A stretch of DNA of 64,000 bases. It comes from Rhodosorus marinus (Eukaryota > Rhodophyta > Stylonematophyceae > Stylonematales > Stylonemataceae). Both the position numbers and the translations under genes were made by a program. The first letter of the stretch is position 1, and each line of letters starts with the position of its first letter. Shown here one piece after another: positions 1 to 13,800 of the stretch. The stretch is from the NCBI GenBank assembly GCA_029953675.1, contig JAMWBK010000003.1, positions 2,046,001 through 2,110,000 on the forward strand. The letters are read 5' to 3'. Under the pieces are notes generated by a model. The model was not told the DNA's origin. It searched no databases and saw only the letters and a list, made by a program, of their open reading frames with translations.

Positions 1-595
1 CTCGTTTCTTTTTTGGCCCCCGACATGTTTTACTTCACCAAAAAAAAATCACGGTCCTCCAGGACGAGTCTTTTTCCGCAAATAAACCAACTATACAAGG
101 TGAAGAAGAAGTGTTTCGTTCAACACCCACAAACTCTTACTCACTCGCTCATTCTAGGATGCCCCTATTGTTCGCTCACAAGACGATGAAACTAGCCAGT
201 GACTGTCCGAAAACAACATATGGACCAGCAAGACAGTCCTCCTCATGTTGCAAAGCGCCTTGCTCATTGCTCAGACGAATATGGAGGTCTTCTCTCAAGG
301 AGACACAGGTTTCCAATAGCTCGAGGACAAGTGATGCTTTGTGCACCCCTAGCAACCTCCTCCCCACTCTCCCGATCCTCGACCATCCCAGCTTGCTCGG
401 ATGGAGTCCACATACGGCTCCGCAGTGAAAAGGAAGTTGGGGACTGCTTCGAAATTGGAAAGAAGTATTGGAAGGGATTGGTAAATCTTCTCAATGAACA
501 GAAGGAGTTCTAATCGGAAGATCTGAATGAGCCCGGGTGGCGTCTAGGACCATATGGAGGAGTTTTGAGATAATCTGTTGATGTCTAATTGAAAG
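1..595. other. Upstream non-coding stretch
   Basis: No supported gene. Short open frames exist on both strands (the longest about 105 codons near 111-428) but they overlap each other, start at non-ATG codons or show no recognisable motif. The stretch presumably contains the promoter and 5' leader of the NEMF gene that starts at 596; no core promoter element stands out. Confidence 0.5.
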
Positions 596-3500
596 ATGGT
601 GAAATCTCGAATGAGTGTTTTGGATCTTGAGGTCCAAGTGAAGGAGCTTAGGAGACGTTTAGTAGGATCTAAAGTGGTTAATGTATATGATGTCACCGAA
701 AAGGTGTACACGATCAAACTGAGCGTACCTCCGAGGAGAAAATCGATTGCCACCACTGAGGAGTCCCCTAGCGAGCAGCAGGTTGCGGATCAGTCAGAGG
801 CCGGCACACAGGGCCAGCAGGTTGGCGTGAAAGAAGGATGGCAGAAGGTGCTTTTGCTGATTGAAAGTGGGATTAGAGTCCACACCACCTTGTTTGATCG
901 GGAGAAGGGAGATGCCCCATCCGGGTTCACAGCAAAGATGAGAAAACATCTCAGAAACAAGAGGCTGGACGGTATCGAGCAACTCATGTCGGACCGAACG
1001 TTCAAATTGATTTTCACGTCTTCCTCTGAAACGTGTCATCTCATTATTGAGTTGTACTCGGCTGGAAACATCATTCTCACGGATGGTGAATACAAGATCA
1101 TTGCCCTGCTTCGAGTGTTTCGACCCAAGGACGAAACCAAGTACTCCCCGCGCGTGGTAGGTGCAGTGTACCCCATGTCAGCTGCAAGAACGAAAGATCC
1201 TCTTACAGAATCTTCCGTCCGAGACGCGATTGAAACCAGCGAGGGTAACAAGGAGCTCAGGAAAGTCCTCGCGCACAAGACTCTGTACGGAATCCAGAGC
1301 GCTGAACACGCCCTCGTTGAGAACCAACTCAAGTTGAACGTCTTGGTCAAGGTATGCCGTACACAGCGGAAGGAGGTGACCTCGACACATCGCCCAATGT
1401 TAACACTTTGGCTCTGGACATAACCATCGCCAGGATATCGAGTCTTCAAGAAATGAAGCGATCCCCAAGATCACAACATCGATTGTAGAACTGGAAAAGC
1501 GACTAGCAGACGAGCCCGACCAAGACGCGCAGAGCCCGGGATATATTTTGCTACGCCAAGGCCTGGAATTGGAAGATGGAGAGGTTGCTTATGAGGATTT
1601 CACTCCGGTTCTACTCGCTCAATACAAGAATCGCCCGAACAGAGAGTTCAAGACGTTTGGTGAAGCCATGGATGAGTATTTTACGAACATAGAGAAGCAG
1701 AGGGAGCAAACTCAGAAGCAGAAGAAGGAGAATGCAAAGATCAAAAAGGTGGGCAGCAATTAAATCCTCTTTAGGAATAGCCCTAGTAGCTTGGTTTTGA
1801 CGGGCTGGGAAAGACGTTCTGACGCCAAACTGGCTTCGCCTTTGGGAACGCGTGAAAATGCGCAACTAGGTTGAGAAGCTCAAGAATCAGCTCGACGGGA
1901 GGGTCATAGAGTTGGAAAACCAGGAGATTTCGAGCATGGAAAGCGCTAGGCTCATTGAGGACAACGTTGAAGAGATTGAGACCGCGTTGACAGTTTTCCG
2001 AAGCGCGGTAGTGTCTGGCATGGATTGGAAAGAGCTCGATAGGATGTTGAAAGAGGAGCAGGAGAACGATAACCCACTTCTTAGAATTGTCCACTCCCTC
2101 CATTTGGACCGCGGTGAGATCACCGTTAAGTTGACTCCGAGAAGCTATTATGATGAGTTTGATGATGAAGGGTTTGAGACTGAGGATGTTGCAATGCCCA
2201 AACTCGTCAACATCAACCTCAACATGACGCCCCGGCAAAATGCTGAGCAATACTTTCGAATGAAGAAGACGTCGACCCAGAAAAAGGTACGCAAGCCCCG
2301 AAATAAGTGCCATCACAGAATTTGGCTCAAGTAATAGCCGTCTTCTCACCCACCCGTTGCAGATGAAAGCGGAGGATGCCGGCGCGAAGGCACTGAAAAG
2401 TGCGGAGAAGAAGGCCGCTGGGGAGGTGCAGAAGATCAGAGCCACTCAAGCAATCCGACAAAAAAGGAAGCCCTTTTGGTTTGAGAAATTTCACTGGTTC
2501 ATCTCGAGTCAGAACTACCTCATTATTTCTGGACGCGACGCGCAACAGAATGAGCTGGTTGTGAAACGGTGAGTTTTATTTTTAGCGATGAGTCGGTCAA
2601 GGAAAGGACGGGGAAAACGAAGATCAGACACACGGATCTGAAGCGCGGGGTACACCCTTGTTTCTGCTGAAGGTACATGGCCGATAACGACGTTTACTTT
2701 CATGCAGACGTACATGGCGCAGCATCTGTAATCGTGAAGAACACACCGAACGCGACGATCGATTCCATCCCGCACGCTACTTTAATTCAAGCTGGGAACT
2801 TTGCCATGTGTCGGTCGGTAGCCTGGATAAATAGGATTGTTACGTCCGCGTGGTGGGTACGGCCCAGTCAAGTATCGAAGACCGCACCATCTGGGCAGTA
2901 TGTCTCTACGGGAAGCTTTGCCATAAGAGGGAAAAAGAACTTCTTACCACCCATGGCATTGGAATTCGGACTGGGGATGCTATTCAAGGTCGACGATTCC
3001 TGTATAGAAAATCATGCTGGAGAAAGGAGCAGAAAAAGCAGCGGCCCGGACATAGACTCAAGCGTTCATTCTTTCGGAGATCACAGCTCTGAGCTCCTTG
3101 ATGAGCTAGATGATACCGAAGGGTTGGTTGATGAGGCAATTGACCCAGTTGATGGAGCCGGTGAGGTTGCGGATTTCGAAGACCGGACCGCTAGCGACGC
3201 AGCTGAGGGTGAATCGGACGAGGTCCCGCTGCAAGCTGAAAAGGATGATGAGCGGGTCGACCCGCCTGGCCTGGGTTCCAATCGCGAGAGTGCTGCCTCT
3301 CACGAGGATGTCACAGATGCTATTGCGGTTGGTCAAAAGACTGATAGGTCAGTAAGCGAAGCTGCGGATCTGTTTGAAAAGTTCGCTCAAACGCATGAAA
3401 ACCCTGAGATTGTTATTGAGGAAAACGCGAACTCCGACTCTGCCGCAGACACACCACAACGAGAAGGTAAGTGGTGGACTAGATTCCTTGCAGCACTCCA

Positions 3501-4420
3501 GCCATCAGACTTGCTAACAGAGGAGCCCATTCATTGATTCCCAAACTACGAAGGTCGACAGTATATAACTGCAAAGCAGAGACGGAAAATGAAGAAAGGG
3601 CTCAATCCTGATGAGGAGTCACCTGGATCTAGTTCGGCACAGCATGACATTCAGAAATCCCCGGCAGAGAAGGGCGTCCCAGCCAAGCCACCAGCTTCAA
3701 TACCGAGAGGAAAGCGTAATAAGCTTAAGCGAATTAAGAAAAAATACGGAGATCAGGACGAGGACGAACGAGAGCTTGCATTGGAAGTTCTCGGTAGTGT
3801 AGCTGTTAAGGAACATGTGCCGGAAGAACCAACGACGGACGAATTGGCAGGGGAAGAGGGTATGCCAAACGAGCAAGTGCTCGAGGATGGCGAGCCACGG
3901 ACGAAACAAAAGGGCGCCAAACAAACACAAAAACGAGGGGAAGACGATGTGCCAGTTAACCATGATGTGCTCGAATCGATGTCAAAGTCAGCTCTTGACG
4001 TGCTCACCGGCAACCCACGCAGAGATGACATCATTCTTCACGCTGTACCTGTTTGTGCTCCGTACAGTGCTCTCGTGAACTACAAATACCGCGTCAAGCT
4101 TCTCCCAGGGAGTTTGAAGAGAGGCAAGGCATACCAGCAAAGCGTGTCATATTTCGGTAATATTTCTGGAAAGGATACGGCCGGGTAAGCTGGATCTGCT
4201 TCCCCATTCGTCGTTGGAAAGGCTTTGTATAATTGTATTCCATTCTGACAATGCTCCTCGTGCCGTTCCGCGCAGACAATTACAAAAACAGGCGATCAAG
4301 TCAGTTCCAGACACCGAAGCCATGCCAGCTATGTTAGCCAATGTCAGGGTCGCTGCAGCAGGGCTGCAGAAGTCACAAACCCATGGAAAACAGAAGAAGG
4401 GTGCGTCGAAGAAACGATGA
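596..4420 (+). CDS. NEMF: NEMF/Rqc2 family ribosome-quality-control factor (7 exons)
   Basis: Binds peptidyl-tRNA on stalled 60S subunits, recruits the Listerin E3 ligase and elongates the stalled chain (CAT tailing). Exons read as 596-1351, 1434-1748, 1870-2286, 2363-2568, 2673-3466, 3554-4184 and 4276-4420; all phases agree and give 1087 residues, close to the roughly 1076 of human NEMF. The NFACT-N domain starts at residue 1. Asp10 and the Asp133-Arg134 pair (MSDRTF) match positions needed for CAT tailing in yeast Rqc2. A low-complexity insert of about 30 residues follows residue 50. The NFACT-R domain lies near residues 530-650, with motifs [10 protein letters not shown] and [15 protein letters not shown]. 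An acidic linker follows, then NFACT-C near 985-1087 ([17 protein letters not shown]). The first Met is chosen because the family begins M-K/V-x-R. It is convergent with the UBR4-type gene. Confidence 0.93.
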
Positions 4421-4802
4421 ATTGTGCTAGTTCGTACCCGACAGGACGCAGCGTGCAGATGACCTGGACCACAAAGCCCGAAGTGCAACCCACCAAATAG
4501 TCCGCTGACTTAAAAAAAGCCCAATTTGCCAAGCCGTGTTTGCAATATCGGGTTTACCAACTCAGTTTGGAGACTGGAAAAGCCTAGGCAAAAATTCGGC
4601 TACTGTACAGAGTTTAGTCTCCGTTTCATGCAGTTAACACAATTTTCACTTGTTTTTACTTGTCACCTGTGAAAAGACTAATACGACTATGAACCTTCTT
4701 TGATTCCTCTTTGCTATTCTCGATCGCACAGGGAATGAAAACGCAGTCTGTGGCCACGGTCCGTGGCCACGGACGAATTCTGTCTCTACGCTAGCGTCAA
4801 CT
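4421..4802. other. Convergent 3' spacer with GTGGCCAC repeat
   Basis: A 382-base spacer between the stop codons of two convergent genes. It holds a perfect 12-base palindrome CCGTGGCCACGG at 4761-4772, preceded by a near copy (TGTGGCCACGG) ending at 4759. It could help end transcription of either gene, but that is only a guess; nothing else is seen. Confidence 0.4.
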
Positions 4803-7800
4803 TCAGAGGACACTCCTGAGAGCCTCGAAGAACCCCTGGCTCTCCTCTGGGTTTGTCTGGGCGGACTCGATCGCTTTTAGAAACGACTCACTGTCGTACA
4901 CTTGGTGTCCTTCGTAGAACTGCACCAGCTCCAGCACCCTGTCAGAATAGTACATGCCCTGCGCAAGCTGTTGCCTGAAGTGAAGCTTCCAATTCTCGCT
5001 TAGGTCGTGCTTAAAGAACCTCTGAACCATATGAACGAATGCAATTGTTGCTAGCGCCTTTTCCTTTCCAAGCTCCTTCTGAGCATGTCTTAAAAATGCT
5101 GGCGCTTTCTCCAACCAATCTTCAACAGAAAGGAAACAGATCGAGAACGCGAGATAGTAGGCTAGCTCATCCCCTCCAGTCTCCAAAAATCCTTTCAGCG
5201 TCTCGGTCATAGAAACAACCTCGTCCTCGTGGCTTGATTCCAAATGGAGCCCCAACTGCAAGAAGTACGGGATGAGAGAGGCGTTCGAATGTGCCCCTCC
5301 GCCCTGCGTGTCTCTCGAGAAGGCGGTCATATCTCCAGCTCCGAAACGAACGAGCGATGACCCAAGATCATGAAGCAGGAGTTGGAGCTGTGTCAATCCG
5401 CTATGACCCAGAGTGTGGTTCCGGAAGAAGTACTGGTCGATCGCATCAGAGTATGCCCTTCTAGAGCTCTTCGTAATACTAGGCTGGACGTTTGGCAGCG
5501 CCCCGACCACGATCGTCGGTGGTTCCAGCGGGAAGAGGTTGTTGCATTTCGTCTGGGAATTCCTCAACGCGGACCCCTCCCACTCGTCTCTCGGTCTGCT
5601 GGAGGAGCGATCTAGTCGAACGGACTCCCGATGACATGAGTAGTGAATAGCGTTCAAATGCGTCACGGTCGTGTAAAAGAAATTCATTTGATAGTCCGCT
5701 GATGACCAACTCGAGACATCTGTGGTGTCCTCTTCTTCCGGTTGCCGTTCACTCGCTGCCACTCGCTTACAGTACACATACAGCCCCAGAATCTCGTCTG
5801 GCTTGGACTGGAATCCATCCCGGCACACTAAGCAAGTTGGCCCCTTCTCCTCTTCGATTCCCTCCATCACGATGCACTTGGGCACACTGGAGGCGCTCAG
5901 CTGGTGCTGCGAGCTTGAACCCGAATCATCGCCCATGGAAACTACTCCTGCCTCCTCCAATACCGCTCGACGTCTAGCGGCAGCTGCTGCCCGTCGTGCA
6001 TCCTTTATCTCCTTCCTGAACTTCTTCACTTCCGTCTCGATCTTTGGTAGAACCATGACCTCATCAAGAAGCTCCTCAGCAACCGCACCTATAGCCGAAG
6101 CAGATGACACGGTCTCTAGAGTGGTCAGGGTCGGAATCATAGGGAGCAAGTATTCAACTATCCTGCCCTTGTAGAAATCCCCGCAAGTCCTTGGCATCCT
6201 TGCCAATCCCTGAAGCAACCTCAAAACTAGCGCCGGACCAGAAAGGATCAGAGAATGTTCCCAAGCGGCCAAGTTGTCCTTTCGAGGTAGCGGAAAGTGA
6301 CTGCTCAAGTATTCCTCGGATTCGTCTGCCAGCCCTTTCTCCATTAGCGATAAGCGAATAAACTCGTCCTCGTGCCTCGATGAGGCGTTAAGCAGACTCG
6401 ACAGTCGTTTGAGGACTGTTTGCGTTGATTCACTGGAGTCGAGCTGCGAGAGAGTTAGCCTTGTGAGGAAATAATCGATCAACATCTTCTGTGCTGGTTC
6501 CACTCCACGACAGATGAACGGAATCACTTCCAGAAGCGCTGCCTCCGCAAGCGATGAGGACTGATCAAGCTGTTCCAGGAAGACCTTCACGAGATACATG
6601 ACGTCTTCATCGTGTAGTAGTTTCGTTCGCTCGATCTCATCGGAAGGGCTCGACGTTTCAGATTCATACTCGGCAAGAATCGAAGCAGACATTGAGAGCA
6701 GGATCTCCGCCGAATGGGCTGCCGCCTTGTCGCGAGCCCAAAACGCTGCAGCGCTGAATTCTAGTAGTTTCGAAAGTACGTCTCTCTTTGCGAGCGTGAG
6801 CCGATTCGATCGAATCTTACAACTCGCTTGCAAAAGTTCAAGGGCCGTTGACCTAACATTTTCCTTCCAAATGCTCAAATTCTCAACCTCTAAAATCAGC
6901 TTCAGCAGCAGGTCAAGGCCCCCAGTCTCTGCAACGATGGATGTTTCCGCAAATTCTATTTCCGGATCAATCTTCTCATCTTCTGGTTCCTCCAGACTAT
7001 CCACAATCGGCTCAGTTGCCTGTCCGTCAAGACCCGAGAGTCTATAAACCACCACCATTGGAGTATCAACTTCTGTGTCCGTCTGTTCAACCTCTTGAGG
7101 TTGTCGTTGAGACGGTCTCCATATGTGCTCATAAACGCTTCGAATGCTCAAGTCCAAAGTTAGCAATTTCCCTGCAACAAGTAGCTCCAGGCCAAAGTCA
7201 TCCTCTAAGAGCCCAGTCAGCTCGAGGTCTCTACAAATTTTGTTCTTAACATCCCGCATAACCAGGCCGATCGACGTCGATGGGTAAGCGCCGCGAGAGA
7301 GATTTCCACGAATAAATTCCTCTTGGGTTGGAGATTTTGTGAATATGATCTCGTAGACTGGTTCCGCCTTGTGGGGACATAACATTTCACGCAGTTGCTC
7401 TAGTAGAATAGACAAAGAACGAGCATCCGTCGAGTTGTAACTGAGAATTGATTCGCTTACGAAGGCCCTCAGGACATCCTTCTTGTCATCCAGGCTATCC
7501 ATCAACCGAAGTATTGCCAAGAGGGACTCGGAACATTCGTCCGTCAATTTGGTTCTCTGCACCACTAGCTTTCGAATCGTCAAGTACGCTCTGAGCAGCG
7601 AAGATATCAAGTCCTTGCTGCGAACTTCACTGAAATTCTTTGCCGACATACCCCGCAGGGTGATCTTCATAAGCTCGGCCAGTCGACGCAGGGCGTAACC
7701 TTGCGAGAAGGAAAACCGGTCGAGCCTGGACTCAGATTTCTGCAGCGCTTCAGCTTCCGCTGCGATCTGGCTCGAAATATTCGGGAGCAGCACAGACCGA

Positions 7801-10800
7801 ACAACGTAAGGCATAGAATTGACATCAGCATCTCCCAATACCCGGGCAAACCAGTCGAAAAACTCGCCGGCATCTTCGCCGGTTCCAGCACGCATAGACC
7901 TCAACTGATCGCTAAGGCTGCTTATAAGCTCAGCCTCTCTATTGTCCTCTTCGTGAAGGGTTTCTAGTATATCAATGCTCTCTCCACGTACATCTGAACA
8001 TGGGGATTTCAGAGCAACCTTCATTCCCCAGACCCGGAATTTCTCATCCGCCAACAATTGCTTTAGCGGGCTCCGTGCTTGGTGCTCCCGCCTGGCCACA
8101 TTCCGAAGAATCCTTAGAGCTGGCAGAACGACATGCTCCGCCAGTGATGCAGAGTTCATATCACCAGCCTTCAGAAAATACTTCAGCAGCTTCTTCATGA
8201 ATAGCTCCTCCCAATAGGTGCCAGCTAGACTGCCGATGCACTCGAAAGTGTTTAGATCTGCGGCAAGTAGAGAACCAACGTCGACCTCCGTAAAGATTGA
8301 CGTGCATGCTTCTAACTTCAAGGACAGTCTGTCCGCAAGTCGGGCCAGCAATAGTTCCGACGAAACCGCAATCGTTGCTACTATCTTTCTGCAGGTTGAC
8401 GCGGATGCCCTGGACAGATCGAGGACGTCTTCGTTCTCCGTTATGGCTTCCACTAGCCCACTCTCCACAAGCGTCGGCTTCGCTATGCCGACGTTCGTCA
8501 ACAAGTCGCTCACCAGCTCTGAACACCTCATCACGAAGAACGCCGCACAACCGAAACAATTCATTCCATCCTCCTCCTCCTCCCCTACTGCAACATCAAC
8601 GGGTACTTTGCCAACAGTGTACCTCAGAAGTTCCTTGCGGATCGCGGTTAGGCCTTGAATTGTCCTCGAGAGTGAAACGTAGGCTGTCGCACACTCCTTC
8701 CCGTAGACGCTGGCGAGGATCGCCGTCTTCTGATTAATCTTTGAAGAAACCGCTTGCATAGATGATCCACCAGGTCGGGATAGAATGTCGCTGCCAGAGT
8801 TTGCCCGTGATCCTGTCATCGCGGCAGCGAGCGAGCGGTCCAAAAATGCGACAGCACCGTCGTCGTCACCTTCTGCTCGCGCAATTCTCCTCAGAATCGT
8901 AGGCAAAGGCGATTCAAGTTCGCTTATGTCAATCGTTGCCCTCTCCATGTCCGTGAGTTGCGCAGTGTCCGGCGCATTATCATAAATGCTCTCGTCTTCC
9001 ACAGTATCGTTAATCAGGTTCCGAATCGTCTCACCGAGAACGCGGAGGTTGTCATATTGCTTCTGGACAAAGGTTATCTCCTTCTCAATTATTGAAGTAG
9101 TCCTCAACCTATCAGCTTCATTGACTATCCTCTCAGCTGAAAACGAGGTAGCGCTCTGAAGGGTGAACTCGAACTTGCCATGCTTGCAATAGCCGCACTC
9201 AATGCAAAGGAATGCGTCCAAATTCTCGTAGTTGATATTTCGACACTGACGGCATTGATAGGCGTTCTCATCGCAGTTTCGACAGATTCCATGTCTGTCG
9301 GAGACTGTCCGCGAACATCTAGGGCAAAGCAGTCTCTCTGAAGAGGAAGCTCCGTCTCCGTCCGTCGAATGCAGTTCTGCAAACTCGAACATAAGGTTCG
9401 CTGCAACGATCGGAATTGAAAATGTGAGCTTCGCTTCTGTCTGTCGAAGCCCCAAAGTAATCGCCTTGGACATTCTCCACGGGTGGCTAGCTGAGTTAAG
9501 CTCAGATACCTCGTCAACAGGTCGACAGGAATACAGAACGTTGATCGTCCGCACTCTGCACGATCTGCCCGTGTGCACAACTTTCAGAGATATCGAGGAG
9601 ATTGCTTGCTGAGATTGCAGACAGCATAAAATTGCGCGATCCGTGTACTTCGTTTCCGAGCTGATGTTGTCCAACTTGGACAAGGTCGGGCTTCGATCTT
9701 CGATTCCCAATGCACATATAGCGCACACATCCGACTCCAGGAAGAAACCGTTGAGTTCTAAGACACTATCCAAATGCTTGTACAGGTAGCAGTTCGGATG
9801 GTTCTTGAGAAAGCCTAAGCCTCTTATCATAGACTCGCTAACGCTTTTCGCAACACGCTTGCAGTAGTCTTCATCATCAGAGTTTGTCTTGGAACAAAGC
9901 GAAACAAGCGAGGCAAACTCTTCGCATTGATGACCTTCAGATCCCATAGCAGGGATGAACCTCAGAATCAGTTCCTTGATCTCCCCGTAGAATTCAACGT
10001 TTGACTCCTTTGACGACAAGAGCAGACCCCGCACTATTTCAGTCGCCGCTACACGAACGTCTTGTGATGCACTTCCCAAGCAATAATTTCGGACAAGCAT
10101 GTTCAGCCTGCAGTTGCTGTCTTCAATCCACGTTTCAAAGTCAACCGGCGACTCGGAGTCCAGTTCACTCTCAGCCACTTGGTCATCATCAAGCTCCGCA
10201 AGGCTAGCTTCCAACAACATCTTTTTTGCGTCTTCGTTTGTGTTTGCAAAGGCAGCTGCCAACAATCGCATCGAATACAACAAAAGCGGATCGCCGAAAG
10301 ATGACGCCACTTTCAGAAGTACCCAGGTCGCACCTTCCGTGCCGAGCTCTTTAGTCTTACAAAATTCCCTCCAGTTCCAAGGTCTCTTCCTCGCCAGTCC
10401 GAGCATCCCCGAGAGGCTCTCCCCGAGCTCAACTTGATCCTCGTATGAGGTTTCCTGTGAGTTTCCCTCAGCCTTCTTCAAAGCAACGCTTACTTTCTTA
10501 AGCCTCTGCTGGTAGAAGAACCTGTCCAGCTCTGAGTAATACTGGCCCCGGTCCAGGTTGCAAAGCAGGTGAAGCAGATTCTTCGCTGAGCGGGATGTCG
10601 CTTTCAGAGTCGCGACCCAGAGCATGCCCAAGTTCGGCAACTTGTCCTTCGCCAAGTAACCATAAAGGCAAGTGATCCTCCGTAAATCACTTATGCATTC
10701 ATCGGAAACTTCATCCCGGATAGACCACAAACTCTGAAGCACCTCCAACGCGGTTTCGGCTGTCAGCAGAGCCGACCTCGACGACTTCCGGTTTCCTCGT

Positions 10801-13800
10801 GTTCTGAAAACGTGGTTGAGAACGTCGGACGGAATTAGTGGATCCATTGAAGTAGTTGATCTGAACGGGCTTATGGACTGCACGGAGTCCTCATTGTCCT
10901 CATCGGTCTCTTGCTGCTGTGCAATTGAAAATCGCTCTTCAATCAGCGGCCATAGGTTTTCCAAGAGTCTAGCGAGACCTTCAAACAGCTCTCGACTCCA
11001 GATTAGAGATCGTCTATTGCTTTCGTTAGTCGACTCCGTTCCTTTCGCCATCACAGCGATTAATCGAAGCAGGAGGAACGCCTTCTCGAACATTGCCTGG
11101 TCCTCATTCTGCCAAATTTGGACGACTGCAACCTTATTCGCCAAGCACTCTCTCAGCTTAACCAATTCGTCTGTAATCAGCGCCGCACACTCCTCCGATC
11201 CAGTCACGAGCTTCTGCAAGAAATTCATAGCGTCAAACAAAATAATTCCTTTCGCACGATATCTCTTCGCAGATGTTGAATCGACGGCGGCGAGAAGCTC
11301 ACGAATTACGAACGTCATGAGTTTGATTTCTTCCTCGACGTCATGATCCGTACCGCTCAGCTGCTGCATGGACTCCATCACTACTTGAAACATGTGTTTG
11401 GAAGATATATTTCTTACATCCTCGTTGTCATTTGTCAAAAGAGCAAACAAGAGCGACGCGAGTTCCTGCTTCTCATCTGGATCGCTCGACATTCTGAATA
11501 TTGTGTAGTAAATACGCAGCAGGCTCACGGTAATGTCTCGCCTGTGATGAACAACCCTGACGCCAGAGTCCTGAACCGACTGGTGTAACACGGCGAGCGT
11601 ACGACAGTATTCAAGAATGTTTGTCGAAGACAGAAATCTTCTAAACTGCTCCGCATCGTCATCAATAATCCTTCCTGTAGCCAGCAGCATCTCCTCAATC
11701 TCCCTAGGCGCGTGCACTTCCCCCTCGATCAACCTTATGCCCCGGGAACGTAGCCGTTTCAACAAATTTTCTCGCATCAGCACGGCAAGCTCTGACCCTT
11801 CTTTCCGGTATTGCTTCTCCAAGATTGCTTTGCACTCTTTCCTAACAACATAGGAACTTTCTGGCATTTGGCTGAGCTCAACCATGAAAACAAGAAACTC
11901 TCCCAGCGCATTATCGTTCAGCTTCGCAAGAGGCATTCCGGATAGAGCGAGTGTTTCCTCCAAGAAGCTGCGCTTTTGCAGCGCTGTATTCCTGACCAAG
12001 TTCTCTATCTGTTGCTTGTGCCTCGCTTTCTCCTGCTGTTTTGAACGTTTCCTTTGCACTTTTCTCATTCGCTTCTCGTGCTTGCTCTTCATCTCCGAGA
12101 ATTCAGATACGTTCACTCCGTAAACTTCCAGGGCATCGAAAGCGCAGGTTCCGTCCGAAACATTGCTGCTCTGAGGAACTAGTTCGACTGTCACATCCCT
12201 TGGTGATGCAGCGGATTCGAAAACATTCAGGGGAATGTCAACCCAGCGTCGTGCACTCTGAACAATAGTCGCCGCGCATCGTCCAAAGACGTTTACTCTA
12301 GCGGGCACCCTCGACCTCGAACGCTCACAACTACCGAACAACATGCGGATCTACGAGGCATGAACTGGTTTGAGACGACCCCCGAAAAACAACCGCCTTA
12401 AAAAATTGTGAAAGGACATACCCCTGTTATGATATAGGACCTGTTCCTGGTCGATATCCGAATCTTAAATACTGCGTTCGGGGTCGGACTCACGACGCAC
12501 TCCGTTCCGGAGCCACGTACTGCGCGCCTCGCTTCCTCAGGGGACAAACCTCCATCGCAATCGAGAATGTCCCCTCCGAGCGTAATCTGTATTGCGGGCG
12601 AGAAAGTTGAGTCAGTAATCTACGCACGGAAAAAGATGTCTTCTTCACACTTGCAGAAAGCTCCCATACCTGATCCTTAATCTGACGACATTTTTCAAAG
12701 AATCCAACAGCAGAAGGCGCATGCTCCAGTTTGTTCTCATTTCCTGGTCCTTGGGCATCGCTGTACCTAGGCCTTGCAGGAAGAGATACTCCGTCTTCAG
12801 ACATAAGTGCGAATGTATGAACGCTCCCGTCCTCCGAGAGGACAGCTACGCTAGGTCTCTCTGGATAACCATCATTTGCTGCTTCACAAAATACAGCGCC
12901 AAAGATCTTTGACAAAACCTTAGGGGCTTGCTCTCCTATGTTCTGATGGTGTAGGCACCCGTTTGAGTTTCTCAAAAGCTTAACATGTACGGAATCGTTG
13001 GCTGCTTTTGCTGTACAGAGGAAGAAATTCGGAGCGTCGAGAGAATCGACAACAACCGCTTGCTCAAGTGCCGGAAAGACGGACTCAAATAGCATCATTT
13101 CGCAATCGCCAATAGCTTGGTATCCCACTCGACGGAACAAAACTGAGCCGTTGTCCAAAATAACGACTACTGAAAGAAGCCATTTCGACAGACACACGGA
13201 TATAGGTTTGCCTTCTGTTACCGTTTGAATATTGCGATCACAATGTAAAATATTATCCTGCTCATCGACAAGCGATGTCAGGCACGAGTACAGCAACCCG
13301 TTTCGCGTGATGCACACCACTTGAATCCTGCCTTCCTCAAAGTCCGCTGCAGTTCCCACCTTTCCGCTGGACGGTAACCGCATAAGACTGGAATCGATGA
13401 TCTCGTCTTCAGAATTCTCTAGTCGTAGGACTTTACAGGGTGCAACAACGCTCACGGACAGGTTGAACATGGACAGCTCAGCACCATGGGATACCGCAGC
13501 TAGACTCGGGTACCCTTTGACCCAGGTGGCCCTGAGTCCTTTTGTCTTCTGCTGACCAGTTGTCAAGTACGTGCTTCCCAGCTGTACTGCCCCGCAGTTC
13601 TGAAACTCTGATTGGTCGTATACTTCGAGGAACATGACCTTGTCGCTGTAGGACAGAAGCAGGTAGCGGGGGGTTTCCTGGTTGGCTTCTATCCTGCTGG
13701 GGCCCGAAGCGACTGTGTTTTGAGCCGTAGCCTTCACCCCTGACGAGTCAGCGTTCACGTCCGACTCTCCGAGAATCGAGCGAATATCAGACAAGAGCAC